A DNA stretch of 64,000 nucleotides from Kitasatospora sp. SolWspMP-SS2h. GTDB taxonomy: Bacteria; Actinomycetota; Actinomycetes; Streptomycetales; Streptomycetaceae. Shown in pieces: positions 33,927 through 42,640 of this stretch (positions within the stretch are counted from its first letter, which is position 1; each line of letters opens with the position of its first letter). A program made the position numbers and the translations under genes. The notes below the pieces were generated by a model. That model searched no databases, was not told where the DNA came from, and saw nothing but the letters and a program-made list of their open reading frames with translations. The stretch spans positions 349,948 to 413,947 of the forward strand of contig NZ_QLLT01000002.1 of assembly GCF_003259315.1 (NCBI RefSeq), written 5' to 3'.

Positions 33927-34757
33927 GTGACCGACCAGCAGCACCCCGCCCCGACCGGCCGTCGACTCGACCTGCTCGCCGACTGCTCCGCCTGCTTCGG
34001 CCTGTGCTGCGTCGCCCTGCCTTTCGCCAAGTCCGCGGACTTCGCGGCGAACAAGAACGCGGGCACGCCCTGCCGCAACCTCCAGGCCGACTACCGCTGC
34101 GGCATCCACACCGAGCTGCGCGGGCGCGGCTACCAGGGCTGCACGGTGTTCGACTGCTTCGGCGCCGGGCAGAAGCTCTCCCGGCACACCTTCGGCGGAC
34201 GCAGCTGGCGCGAGGACCCGGACACCGCCCGGCAGGTGTTCGAGACCTTCCCGGTGATGCGTCAACTCCACGAGCTGCTCTGGTACTTGACGGAGGCGCT
34301 GGAGTTGCCGAAAGCCCGGCCGGTGCACCCCGAACTGCGTCGGGCGCTCGACGGGATCGAGCAGCTGACCGGGCGGGACGCCGCCGCACTGCTCGCCGCC
34401 GACGTACCCGCGATCCGGGCCGAGACCAGCGAACTCCTGCTGAAGGCGAGCGAGTTGACCCGGAACGCGCTGCCCGGCAGGAAGCGCAACCACCGTGGCG
34501 CCGACCTGATCGGGGCCCGTCTGCGCGGCGCGGACCTGCGCGGGGCCAACCTGCGCGGCGCCTACCTGATCGCGGCCGACCTGTCCGGCGCGGACCTGCG
34601 CGACGCCGACCTGATCGGCGCGGACCTGCGCGACGCCGACCTGCGGGGTGCCGACCTGACCGGGGCGCTGTTCCTCACCCAGTCCCAACTCAACGCCGCC
34701 AAGGGCGACTCCACCACCCGCGTCGGCGCCGCGCTGGTCCGTCCCGCGCACTGGTGA
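33927..34757 (+). CDS. Pentapeptide-repeat protein with Cys-rich N-terminal domain
   Basis: A 276-residue protein. Residues ~12-90 are rich in Cys ([38 protein letters not shown]), suggesting a Zn or Fe-S site. Residues ~200-255 are about 12 pentapeptide repeats of the A(D/N)LxG type ([14 protein letters not shown]...), which fold as a right-handed quadrilateral helix. The GTG at 33927 follows CAGGAGAA; an upstream ATG at 33888 would add 13 residues lacking similarity. Function unknown; similar fusions occur in streptomycetes. Confidence 0.78.
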   Translation: MTDQQHPAPTGRRLDLLADCSACFGLCCVALPFAKSADFAANKNAGTPCRNLQADYRCGIHTELRGRGYQGCTVFDCFGAGQKLSRHTFGGRSWREDPDTARQVFETFPVMRQLHELLWYLTEALELPKARPVHPELRRALDGIEQLTGRDAAALLAADVPAIRAETSELLLKASELTRNALPGRKRNHRGADLIGARLRGADLRGANLRGAYLIAADLSGADLRDADLIGADLRDADLRGADLTGALFLTQSQLNAAKGDSTTRVGAALVRPAHW

Positions 34758-34924
34758 GCCCCGCCGGGAGGACGGGAGGAGTGACGGTGCGGGGGCGGAA
34801 GAGCGCGGAAGGGGGGCGCGCGGGGGCGCACGTGGACCCCTGAATCGGGATTAATTGCCTGCGGTCCGGGCGGAACCGGGCGTATGGTCATGAACTCCCC
34901 GACGCGAGAGGAGGATCATCCGCG

Positions 34925-35176
34925 ATGGGAATGTTCAAGGACGTACCACCCAGCGAGCATCCGGACTTCACCCACCTGCGGTTCATGGCTGCCGGCACGC
35001 CCTCGTGGTGGAAGCGCAACCGCCACAAGACGCTCGGTGCGGCGGGCCTGCTGGCCGGCTTCTGGCTGGCCAGCCACTACAACACCGCAGCCCCCGCCGC
35101 CTCCTGCACCCCGACCGCCACCACCGCCACCACCGCCACGTCCAGCCCCCAGGGCGCGGCCGTCGCCGAACGCTGA
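34925..35176 (+). CDS. Small membrane-anchored protein, unknown
   Basis: An 83-residue protein, not recognised. It opens MGMFKDVPPSEHPDFTHLRF, then KRNRHK and a single hydrophobic segment (LGAAGLLAGFWLASHY, about 36-52), ending in an Ala/Thr-rich tail that would lie outside the membrane. GAGAGGAGG lies 13 nt before the ATG at 34925. The gene precedes the convergent sulfur module. Confidence 0.6.
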   Translation: MGMFKDVPPSEHPDFTHLRFMAAGTPSWWKRNRHKTLGAAGLLAGFWLASHYNTAAPAASCTPTATTATTATSSPQGAAVAER

Positions 35177-35243
35177 ACGGGCGTTCGGCGGAGGCCGCGC
35201 CGACGGGCGGGGCGGGGCCCGGCGGACCGTCGGTCCGGACGCG

Positions 35244-35819
35244 TCACCTGCCGCCGTCGCGCAGCGCGGCGAGCGTCGCGTCCAGCTCGGCACCGGAGCC
35301 GCGCGGGCGGTTGTAGGGGAGCCTGCCCAGCAGCGAGCCCATCGCGCAGGTGTTGCTGACGGCCGAGAACAGCAGGCCGCCGCCGACCGCCGCCGACACC
35401 CAGCGCACCCCCGGGACGGCGACGTCGACGACGAGGCCCGCCAGCACCAGCGAACCGGCCACCAGCCGGACCTGCCGGTCCATCGCCCAGCGGACCGGCC
35501 GGCCCGGCACCCGGTTCAGCGCCCCGCCGTTGGCCGCCCAGGCGGCCGTGCCGCCGTCGACGAGCAGTGCCGGCACGCCGGCCGCCGCCAGCTGCTCGCA
35601 GGCGTCCAGCGCGCGGGCGCCGGAAGCGCAGGTGACGGCCAGCTCGCCGCGCCCGGCGGCGACCCGCAGCGCGGGCACGGCCTCCGCCAGCCGGTCGAGC
35701 GGCACGTTGTGGGTGCCGGGGATGTGGCCGCCGGCGAACTCGCCGGGCGAACGGACGTCGATCACGGTCAGCCGGTGCAGGCGGGGCCGGAGCTGGTCGA
35801 CGGTCAGGGGCGTGGTCAT
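35244..35819 (-). CDS. Rhodanese with DUF2892 membrane domain (YgaP-like)
   Basis: A 191-residue membrane sulfurtransferase. The N-terminal rhodanese domain has TVIDVRSPGEFAGGHIPGTHNVPL and the active Cys in VTCASGARA (about residue 64). The C-terminal part is a DUF2892-type two-helix segment (RLVAGSLVLAGLVVDVA, then SAAVGGGLLFSAVSNTCAMGSLLGRLPYN), as in E. coli YgaP. It carries sulfane sulfur at the membrane. It is the last gene of the minus-strand run of the sulfur module; ATG at 35819. Confidence 0.85.
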   Translation of the reverse strand: MTTPLTVDQLRPRLHRLTVIDVRSPGEFAGGHIPGTHNVPLDRLAEAVPALRVAAGRGELAVTCASGARALDACEQLAAAGVPALLVDGGTAAWAANGGALNRVPGRPVRWAMDRQVRLVAGSLVLAGLVVDVAVPGVRWVSAAVGGGLLFSAVSNTCAMGSLLGRLPYNRPRGSGAELDATLAALRDGGR

Positions 35820-35971
35820 CGGAACGGGTGAACCCTTCGGGAGGAGACGACCCGGCGCGTACGGACGGCCGGGAGACAAGGGGGAGGGGGAGGCACGGGC
35901 GGGGCGGGAGACGCGTGGCCGTACGGGGACGGTGGGCGCGGGGTGCCGGAACGCGGCGTCAGAGCACGGCG

Positions 35972-37264
35972 TCAGAGCACGGCGTCCACCAGCATCAGGG
36001 CGGCGACGGCGAGCAGCGCACCTGCGAACAGCCGTTGCAGCGTGCGGCCGGACAGTTTCGCGGCGAGCCGCTTGCCGTCCCAGGCACCGAGGACCGCTGC
36101 GGCGGCGAACGGCCCGACCGTCGACCACGGCACCTCGGCGTTCCCGCCGATCCGGGGCAGCAGCGCGGCCAGCGAGTTGAGGGTGATCACCAGCAGGCTG
36201 GTGCCGGCCGCCTCGGCCATCGGGAAGCCCAGGAAGGACACCAGCGCGGGCACCGCCAGGAACCCGCCCCCGACCCCCAGCACCCCGGTCGCCGTCCCCA
36301 ACCCGGCCCCCGCCCACGCAGCCCGCCGCGCCGAGCCCGCGACCCGCGCCGCCGGCCCGGAGCCCGCCGGGCGCGGACACCGCGCGGGGTCGCCCCCGGT
36401 GGGGGCTGCCGCTGTTGTGGTGACGGTCTCTGCTCCGGCGTTGCCGGGTGCGCGCGTGGTGCCCGGGGTCCGAGCTGCCGGTTCGGAGACCAGCGGGAGC
36501 GGGAAGGACCCGGGGCGCATCCCCGTGGGGGCTGTGGCCGTTATGGTGGCAGTCCCTGCTTCCGTGCCGTCGGGTGCCCGAGTGGTGTGCGGGGACCAGG
36601 CGGCCGGTTCGGAGACCAGCGGGAGCCGGAACGGCTCGGGGTGCACCCCCGCGAGGACCGGCGCCGTTGCGGTGGCAGCCTCCGCCGCTGCGCCGTCGGG
36701 CACGCGCGTGGTGCCCGGGGCCCGGGCTGCCGGTTCGGAGAGCGTCGAGGGCGGGGAGGGCTCGGGGTGCGCCCCCGTGGGGGCTGCGGCCGTTGTGGTG
36801 GCGGACGCCGGCTCCGCGACCGCCGCCGATCGGCGGGCGGTGGGCAGCGTCCGTGCAGGCTCCGGGAGGGGCCCGCCGTCGGGGCCGTCGCCGTCGGGTG
36901 TCCGTCGTCCGCCCGCCAGCATCCGCCAGGCGGCCAGGCCGGCCAGCAGGGCGAACGCGGTGGTCAGGGCCGGGGCGGGGAGGTGGCGGGAGAGGGTGCC
37001 GCCGAGGGTGGCGAGCGGGAGGCCGGCCGCGCCGAACAGCAGTCCCTCGCGCCAGCGGACGCGTCCGGCCCGGGCGTGGGCGACCAGGGCGGTGAGCGAG
37101 GTCATGGCGACGATCAGCAGGCTGGCGGTGGTCGCGGTGCCGGGGGTCAGCCCGATCAGGTAGATCAGCGCGGGGACGGCCAGCATGCTGCCGCCGCCGC
37201 CGAGGCCGCCGAGTGCCAGGCCGACCACCGCTCCGGCGGCCAGCGCCAGCAGGACGGTGTTCAT
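35972..37264 (-). CDS. TauE/SafE sulfite exporter family protein with repeat insert
   Basis: A 430-residue membrane protein of the TauE/SafE family, usually 240-280 residues and 8 helices. The N-terminal half (GAVVGLALGGLGGGGSMLAVPALIYLIG) and the C-terminal half (GLGTATGVLGVGGGFLAVPALVSFLGF) are the two inverted repeats of the fold. Between them, residues ~120-310 form a hydrophilic Pro/Thr/Glu/Ala insert with three full 42-residue repeats. The ATG at 37264 overlaps the upstream rhodanese stop by 4 bp. Sulfite or thiosulfate export fits its place next to persulfide dioxygenase and rhodanese genes. Confidence 0.82.
   Translation of the reverse strand: MNTVLLALAAGAVVGLALGGLGGGGSMLAVPALIYLIGLTPGTATTASLLIVAMTSLTALVAHARAGRVRWREGLLFGAAGLPLATLGGTLSRHLPAPALTTAFALLAGLAAWRMLAGGRRTPDGDGPDGGPLPEPARTLPTARRSAAVAEPASATTTAAAPTGAHPEPSPPSTLSEPAARAPGTTRVPDGAAAEAATATAPVLAGVHPEPFRLPLVSEPAAWSPHTTRAPDGTEAGTATITATAPTGMRPGSFPLPLVSEPAARTPGTTRAPGNAGAETVTTTAAAPTGGDPARCPRPAGSGPAARVAGSARRAAWAGAGLGTATGVLGVGGGFLAVPALVSFLGFPMAEAAGTSLLVITLNSLAALLPRIGGNAEVPWSTVGPFAAAAVLGAWDGKRLAAKLSGRTLQRLFAGALLAVAALMLVDAVL
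36380..36800 (-). repeat. 126-bp coding tandem repeat inside the TauE gene
   Basis: The codons for residues ~157-293 of the TauE protein repeat with an exact 42-residue (126-bp) period, about 3.3 copies. Anchors recur in phase: LSEPAA/VSEPAA at 176, 218 and 260, and APTG(A/M)-x-P at 161, 203, 245 and 287. The repeats lie in the central cytoplasmic or external loop. Confidence 0.85.
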
Positions 37265-37680
37265 GCCGTGCCGCCGCAGCGACATCCGTCCCGGTGCGTG
37301 GGCAGTCCGGCCTCCTGCCAGGCGCGCATCCCGCCGACCACGTTCACCGTCGGCACCCCGCGCGCGTTCAGCAGTTCGGCGGCCCGCTGCGAACGGTTGC
37401 CGGAGCGGCACACCGCCAGCACCGGCCGTCCACCACCCGCGGCCCGGACCGCCTCGACGCCACTTTCGTCGTCGCCACCACCGCCACCGCCACCGCCGAG
37501 ATCGCCGTCGAAGTCGCCGAAGTCGCCGAGCGGGACGAGGAGCGCGCCGGGCGCGTGCACCTCGGCGTGCTCCGCGGGTTCGCGGACATCGAGCAGCAGC
37601 GCCGCGCCCGCAGCGGCCAGGCGGTGCGCCTCGGCGGGGTCGATCTGCTCGGGCGCGGGCGGCTGGGGGGACCGGGCCAC
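37261..37680 (-). CDS. Rhodanese-like sulfurtransferase
   Basis: A 139-residue single-domain rhodanese: ALLLDVREPAEHAEVHAPGALLVPLGDF, active-site loop VCRSGNRSQRA, and VVGGMRAWQEAGLP. Eight consecutive glycines interrupt the middle (LGGGGGGGGDDESG), and the tail CRCGG holds two more cysteines. The GTG at 37680 follows CAGGAGGACACC exactly, ruling out the longer frame. It leads the operon with the TauE gene, below a promoter with CstR-type operators. Confidence 0.85.
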   Translation of the reverse strand: MARSPQPPAPEQIDPAEAHRLAAAGAALLLDVREPAEHAEVHAPGALLVPLGDFGDFDGDLGGGGGGGGDDESGVEAVRAAGGGRPVLAVCRSGNRSQRAAELLNARGVPTVNVVGGMRAWQEAGLPTHRDGCRCGGTA

Positions 37681-37757
37681 GGTGTCCTCCTGGGGTGGCG
37701 GGGCGGTGCGCGAGGGTGTTCCGGCGGGTTCCCGGACGGCGGGCCATCCTCGGGAAG

Positions 37758-37807
37758 ATACCGGCGGGGGTATATCGTTGAACCCGATCATATACCCCCA
37801 CCCGTAT
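37758..37807 (-). promoter_or_regulatory. Two CstR/CsoR-type operators flanking the rhodanese promoter
   Basis: ATACCGGCGGGGGTAT (37758-37773) and ATACCCCCACCCGTAT (37792-37807) both fit ATAC-N8-GTAT, the 16-bp site of CsoR-family repressors. On the minus strand TATGAT (37792-37787) is a good -10 for the rhodanese-TauE operon and lies between them. The -35 region is weak. Confidence 0.7.
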
Positions 37808-37845
37808 CACTCGGTCAGGCCACCGGCGGGAAGCTGCCTGCAATA

Positions 37846-37861
37846 ATACCCCTAGGGGTAT
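37846..37861 (+). promoter_or_regulatory. Perfect CstR/CsoR-type operator upstream of the CstB-like gene
   Basis: ATACCCCTAGGGGTAT is a perfect 16-bp palindrome 71 bp before the dioxygenase GTG. It is the best copy of the ATAC-N8-GTAT motif in the window and includes the rare tetramer CTAG. Confidence 0.8.
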
Positions 37862-37932
37862 CGAAGTCCGCAGGCCCGGGCGCGGCGTCCGCCGGGCCCA
37901 GGAGACCCGCCCCGCGCAGAGAAGAGGACTCC

Positions 37933-39315
37933 GTGTTCTTCGCCCAGTACTACCTCGACTGCCTCTCCCAGGCTTCCTACCTGATCGCGGACGAGACCAC
38001 CGGCCGCGCCGTGGTGGTCGACCCGCGCCGGGACGTGGACGAGTACCTCGCGGAGGCCGAGGCCCGCGGCTTCACCGTCGAGGGCGTCATCAACACCCAC
38101 TTCCACGCCGACTTCCTCTCCGGCCACCTCGAACTCGCCCACCGCACCGGCGCCTGGATCGGCTACGGGCGGCGCGCCGAGACCGAGTACCCGATCCGCG
38201 GGCTCGTCGACGGCGAACGGATCGGCCTCGGCGAGGTCGTCCTGGAGATCCTCGAAACGCCCGGCCACACCCCCGAGTCGATCAGCGTCCTGGTCCGCGA
38301 GCGCGCCACCGACGCCGTCCCGTACGGGGTGCTCACCGGCGACGCGCTGTTCGTCGGCGACGTCGGCCGCCCCGACCTGTCGGCCTCCGCCGGTGTCACC
38401 GCCGACCGGCTCGGCCGGATGCTGTACGACAGCGTCCAGCGCAAGCTGATGTCCCTGCCGGACGAGGTCCGGGTCTTCCCCGCGCACGGCGCGGGTTCGG
38501 CCTGCGGCAAGAACCTCTCCACCGAGCGGCAGTCCACCATCGGGCGGCAGCGCGCCACCAACTACGCCTGCGCGCCGATGACCGAGGACGCGTTCGTGGC
38601 CATCGTCACCGCCGGACAGCCCACCGCTCCCGGCTACTTCGGCTACGACGCCGACCTCAACCGCCGCGACCGCGAGCTGTTCGACGCCGCCGCGCTCGCC
38701 GGCCCGCTGGACGCGGGGGAGTTCCTCGGCCGCCGGGCCGACGGCGCCGTCGTGGTCGACGCCCGCGACCCGCAGGCGTTCGCCGCCGGACACCTCGCCG
38801 GGTCCGTCAACGTCCCCGCCGACGGGCGCTTCGCCGAGCAGTCCGGCACCGTTCTCGACCCGGCCTGGCCGCTGCTGGTGATCGCCCCCGAGGGCCGCGA
38901 GCGGGAGACCGTCACCCGGCTCGCCCGGATCGGCTTCGACCGCGTCGCCGGCTACCTCGCCGACCCCGGACGGGCCTTCCGCGCCGCCCCCGACCTGACC
39001 CGCCGGGCCCCGCGCCGCACCGTCGCCGACCTGCGCGCCGAACTCGCCGGTGCCGAACCGCCGTTGGTCGTCGACGTCCGTGACGAGGGCGAGCGCGCGC
39101 AGGGGCACGTCCCCGGCTCCGTCCACCTCCCGCTCACCGAACTCCCGCACCGCCTGGCCGAGATACCGCAGGACCGCGCCGTCGTCGTGCACTGTGCCGG
39201 AGGCCACCGCTCCTCGATCGCGGCCAGCCTGCTGCGCCACCACGGCCACCCGCGGACCTCCGACCTGCTCGGCGGCTACGCGGCCTGGGCCGCCGCCCGG
39301 AACGACGCCGGCTGA
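37933..39315 (+). CDS. cstB: CstB-like persulfide dioxygenase-rhodanese fusion
   Basis: A 460-residue three-domain protein with the order known for CstB: non-haem iron persulfide dioxygenase, an inactive rhodanese homology domain and an active rhodanese. The metallo-beta-lactamase fold shows NTHFHADFLSGH at 54-65, ETPGHTPESIS, LTGDALFVGDVGRPDL and FPAHGAGSACG. In the first rhodanese the active loop reads LVIAPEGRERE with no Cys; the second has VVHCAGGHRSS with C421. It would oxidise persulfides to sulfite or thiosulfate. The GTG at 37933 follows AGAGGA. A perfect CstR-type palindrome lies upstream. Confidence 0.85.
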   Translation: MFFAQYYLDCLSQASYLIADETTGRAVVVDPRRDVDEYLAEAEARGFTVEGVINTHFHADFLSGHLELAHRTGAWIGYGRRAETEYPIRGLVDGERIGLGEVVLEILETPGHTPESISVLVRERATDAVPYGVLTGDALFVGDVGRPDLSASAGVTADRLGRMLYDSVQRKLMSLPDEVRVFPAHGAGSACGKNLSTERQSTIGRQRATNYACAPMTEDAFVAIVTAGQPTAPGYFGYDADLNRRDRELFDAAALAGPLDAGEFLGRRADGAVVVDARDPQAFAAGHLAGSVNVPADGRFAEQSGTVLDPAWPLLVIAPEGRERETVTRLARIGFDRVAGYLADPGRAFRAAPDLTRRAPRRTVADLRAELAGAEPPLVVDVRDEGERAQGHVPGSVHLPLTELPHRLAEIPQDRAVVVHCAGGHRSSIAASLLRHHGHPRTSDLLGGYAAWAAARNDAG

Positions 39316-39404
39316 CGTTCCCCGGGCGCGGCCGGGCGAGGTCCGTTCACCGGCGGGCCGGAAGGGGAACCGGAAGAGGAATGCGCCGTCCACCGGTGAG
39401 GTTG

Positions 39405-39420
39405 ATACGGGAGGGGGTAT
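39405..39420 (+). promoter_or_regulatory. CstR/CsoR-type operator upstream of cstR copy 1
   Basis: ATACGGGAGGGGGTAT fits ATAC-N8-GTAT and lies 111 bp before the first regulator gene, suggesting autoregulation. The second regulator gene has only a half-matching site (TCTCCCGTAT on the minus strand near 40248). Confidence 0.6.
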
Positions 39421-39422
39421 GA

Positions 39423-39797
<375 letters not shown>

Positions 39798-39887
39798 GCC
39801 CGGTCGGTCGATCGGACGGGCGGGCAGGGGTGCGAGGACGGAGGCCGGCCGACGGGCGTACGACGGAAGTACGACGGGCACACGACG

Positions 39888-39913
39888 ACGCACCGCGCTC
39901 CGGCGCGGTGCGT
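39888..39913. terminator. Bidirectional terminator between the two cstR copies
   Basis: ACGCACCGCGC-tccg-GCGCGGTGCGT is a perfect 11-bp stem with a TCCG tetraloop in the 147-bp spacer between the convergent regulator genes. Confidence 0.75.
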
Positions 39914-39944
39914 GGCGGTCGGCGCCCGGCCGGTCGGGCCGGGG

Positions 39945-40334
<390 letters not shown>

Positions 40335-41333
40335 TTACCGCCCGGTCGCCACCGCGACCCCCGACTCCGCCGCCACGGCGACCACCCCCGCCGCCCCCGC
40401 CTCCGCCCCCGCCCCGGTGGTGCCCGGGACGCCGACCGGCCGCTCGACGGAGCCGGAGCCGGAGCCGGAGACCGGGACAGAGCCGGAGCGGACGCAGGCC
40501 GCGCAGCCGGGCGCGTCGGCCGGGGCCCCGTCCGGGCGGCGGTGCAGGTCGACCACCCGCTGGGCCGCCGCCGCGAGCTGCCGACGGCCCGGGAACAGCG
40601 CGGGCGGCAGCAGCGGCAGCAACTCGATCTCCGCGGTCAGGCCCCGCACCGACACCACCCGCCACAGCGAGGCCAGCAGCCCGTCCTCGCCGACGAACGC
40701 CGGCGCGGTGCTCGGCCGCCCGTCCGCGCCCCGGTAGCGCAGCGTCAGCGGCTGCACCGGCACGTCCGCGCGCACCGCCGCCTCGAACAGCGCCGGGCGG
40801 AACCGTCCGCCGTCGCGCCCGCACCAGGTGCTGCCCTCCGGGAAGACCACCACGCGCTCGCCGCGGCGCAGCGCCGCGGCGATCTCTTCGACGGTGCCGG
40901 GCAGCGCCCGCAGCCGGTCCCGGTCGATGAAGATGGTGCCGCCCCAGGAGGTCAGCGGGCCGAGCACCGGCCAGCGGCCGACCTCGGTCTTGGCCAGCAT
41001 CCGGCCCGGCCGGACGGCCGCCACCAGCAGGACGTCCAGCCACGAGACGTGGTTGGAGACCAGCAGCGAACCGCCGGCCGACCGCCCCGGCGCGGAGATC
41101 GGCCGCACCCGCACGCCCAGCGCGGCCAGCAGCAGCCGCGACCACCAGCGCACCAGCCGCTCGGCCGGCAGCCAGGCCAGCGCCCGCACCGGCCCGGCCG
41201 CCAGCACCCCCGCGACCAGCACCGCCAGGCACCCGGCCAGCCGCAGCACCCGGCGCACCACCCCCGCCCGGGGCCCGGTGACCGCCACGCAGTCGCCGGG
41301 CGTGCACGGCGCGGTCGGCAGCCAGGCGCTCAC
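40335..41333 (-). CDS. 1-acylglycerol-3-phosphate-type acyltransferase, OlsA-like
   Basis: A 332-residue PlsC-family acyltransferase. The HX4D motif is SNHVSWLD (H95, D100), FIDRD follows as block II, and VVFPEGSTWCGRDG is block III; a membrane helix precedes the domain (LAGCLAVLVAGVLAAGPVRAL). The final ~80 residues are low-complexity Gly/Ala/Val. The GTG at 41333 overlaps the OlsB-like gene stop by 4 bp. PlsC-like enzymes beside OlsB-type N-acyltransferases are OlsA, adding the second acyl chain of ornithine lipid; the alternative is phosphatidic acid synthesis. Confidence 0.8.
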   Translation of the reverse strand: MSAWLPTAPCTPGDCVAVTGPRAGVVRRVLRLAGCLAVLVAGVLAAGPVRALAWLPAERLVRWWSRLLLAALGVRVRPISAPGRSAGGSLLVSNHVSWLDVLLVAAVRPGRMLAKTEVGRWPVLGPLTSWGGTIFIDRDRLRALPGTVEEIAAALRRGERVVVFPEGSTWCGRDGGRFRPALFEAAVRADVPVQPLTLRYRGADGRPSTAPAFVGEDGLLASLWRVVSVRGLTAEIELLPLLPPALFPGRRQLAAAAQRVVDLHRRPDGAPADAPGCAACVRSGSVPVSGSGSGSVERPVGVPGTTGAGAEAGAAGVVAVAAESGVAVATGR

Positions 41334-42307
41334 GCCGCCGTCGCCGTTCCGCGCGCGACGCCGCTCCCCGCTCCGTCCCCTGCTCCGTTCCCCGCCCCGC
41401 GCCCGGTTCCCTCGCCGGCGGGTGAGCCGTCGGCGGGGGCGTCGTCGGCGGCGGCCCCCGCCGGGCCGCCGGTGATCGCGGACAGCGGCAGGTCCGCCGC
41501 CGCGGCCAGGAAGTGCCGCAGGTAGCGCGGGTCGGTGCGCTCCAGCGACAGCAGCACGTACAGGTCCGCCACGTCGAAGTCCGGGTCGTACGCGGGCTCG
41601 CCGCACACCCAGGCCCCCAGCCGCAGGTAGCCGCGCAGCAGCGCCGGGACCGGGGTGCGGTCGGCCCGGGCCACGCCCCGCGCCGACCACGGGCGCAGCG
41701 GAGTGACCCGGTACTGCTGCGGGGCCAGGTACTTGGCCGAGACGGTGTCCCACACCGCGGCGGCGGTCGCGCCCCCGTCGGCCAGCGGGATCGAGCAGCA
41801 GCCGGCCAGCCAGGCGTTGCCGGTGGCGGTCATGTAGCGGGCGATGCCGCCCCACATCAGGTTGATCACCGCGCCGTTGCCGCGGTGCACCGCGGCGATG
41901 CAGGACCGCCCGACCTCGACCATGCCCTCGCGCAGCCCGCCGAGCCGGGCCAGGTCGAACTCGGTGTCGGAGTACAACCGGCCCGCCCGGCGCGCCTGTT
42001 CGGGCCGCAGCAGCCGGTACGTGCCGACCACCTCGCCGGTGGGCTGCTCGCGCACCAGCAGGTGGTCGCAGAACTCGTCGAACGGGTCGACGTCCAGGCC
42101 GGGCAGCGGCGAGTCGAGCACCGCGCCCAGCTCGTCCGCGAAGACCCGGTGGCGCAGCCGCTGCGCGGCCGCCACGTCCTCCGCGGTCCGGGCGAACACC
42201 AGCTGGTACGAGGGCGGTTGGGGCTCCGACGGACGGCCGGACGACAGCCGGGCGGAGGACTGGACGGGGACGTGGACCTGTCCGGTGCGGACGGGGGCGG
42301 TGGTCAT
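41330..42307 (-). CDS. GNAT-type N-acyltransferase, OlsB-like
   Basis: A 325-residue protein. Residues ~35-270 match the acyl-ACP/GNAT-type OlsB fold: LVFARTAEDVAAAQRLRHRVFADELG, DEFCDHLLVRE, VVGTYRLLRPEQ and MVEVGRSCIAAVHRGNGAVINLMWGGIARYM, typical of L-ornithine N-alpha-acyltransferases. The last ~50 residues are a Gly/Ala tail. ATG at 42307 with GGAGAG upstream. It is coupled by a 4-bp overlap to the OlsA-like gene, so the pair likely makes ornithine or a related amino-acid lipid in the membrane. Confidence 0.8.
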   Translation of the reverse strand: MTTAPVRTGQVHVPVQSSARLSSGRPSEPQPPSYQLVFARTAEDVAAAQRLRHRVFADELGAVLDSPLPGLDVDPFDEFCDHLLVREQPTGEVVGTYRLLRPEQARRAGRLYSDTEFDLARLGGLREGMVEVGRSCIAAVHRGNGAVINLMWGGIARYMTATGNAWLAGCCSIPLADGGATAAAVWDTVSAKYLAPQQYRVTPLRPWSARGVARADRTPVPALLRGYLRLGAWVCGEPAYDPDFDVADLYVLLSLERTDPRYLRHFLAAAADLPLSAITGGPAGAAADDAPADGSPAGEGTGRGAGNGAGDGAGSGVARGTATAA

Positions 42308-42640
42308 GGCGGGACTCTCCGGGATCTCGGGGCGCGATAGGGTGGCGACGGACGGCACGGGACGACACGCAACGACACGAGCGCTCGCACCCGGACCGCC
42401 GGTCGGGCGGTACCGGCCGCGGGCGGCCTCCGTATGTCTCCCCGACCCGCCCGGCACTGAGGTGGCCGTTCGAGGGAGGCCAGATGTGCACCTGCTGAAT
42501 GGCAGGTTCGACCCCTCCGGCACCGCCGCGCCCCCGCACCCGCCCCGGCCTGCGGACGGCATCGGCCGGACGCCCCCCGGCCACCCGGCGGACGCCGACT
42601 CTTCCCGCCGGGGCCACGCCGCTCTGCCAGCGTTCCCGGC
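42308..42640. other. Divergent intergenic region, olsB-like to mptB-like
   Basis: This 333-bp spacer separates the two divergent units. It contains a hairpin ACCTGC-tgaatg-GCAGGT (42490-42507) in a locally AT-richer patch. The following GGTTCGACCCC resembles a tRNA T-loop, but no tRNA can be folded. I see no gene here. Confidence 0.5.

Noticed and set aside
42501..42525. tRNA-like T-loop (GGTTCGACCCC)
   Set aside because: The T-stem has a mismatch and no matching acceptor, D or anticodon arms lie within 80 bp upstream.
40335..42617. Single 760-residue fusion of OlsB- and OlsA-like domains
   Set aside because: The OlsB-like protein is read in a different frame from the OlsA-like one; the long frame's first 430 codons are shadow sequence.
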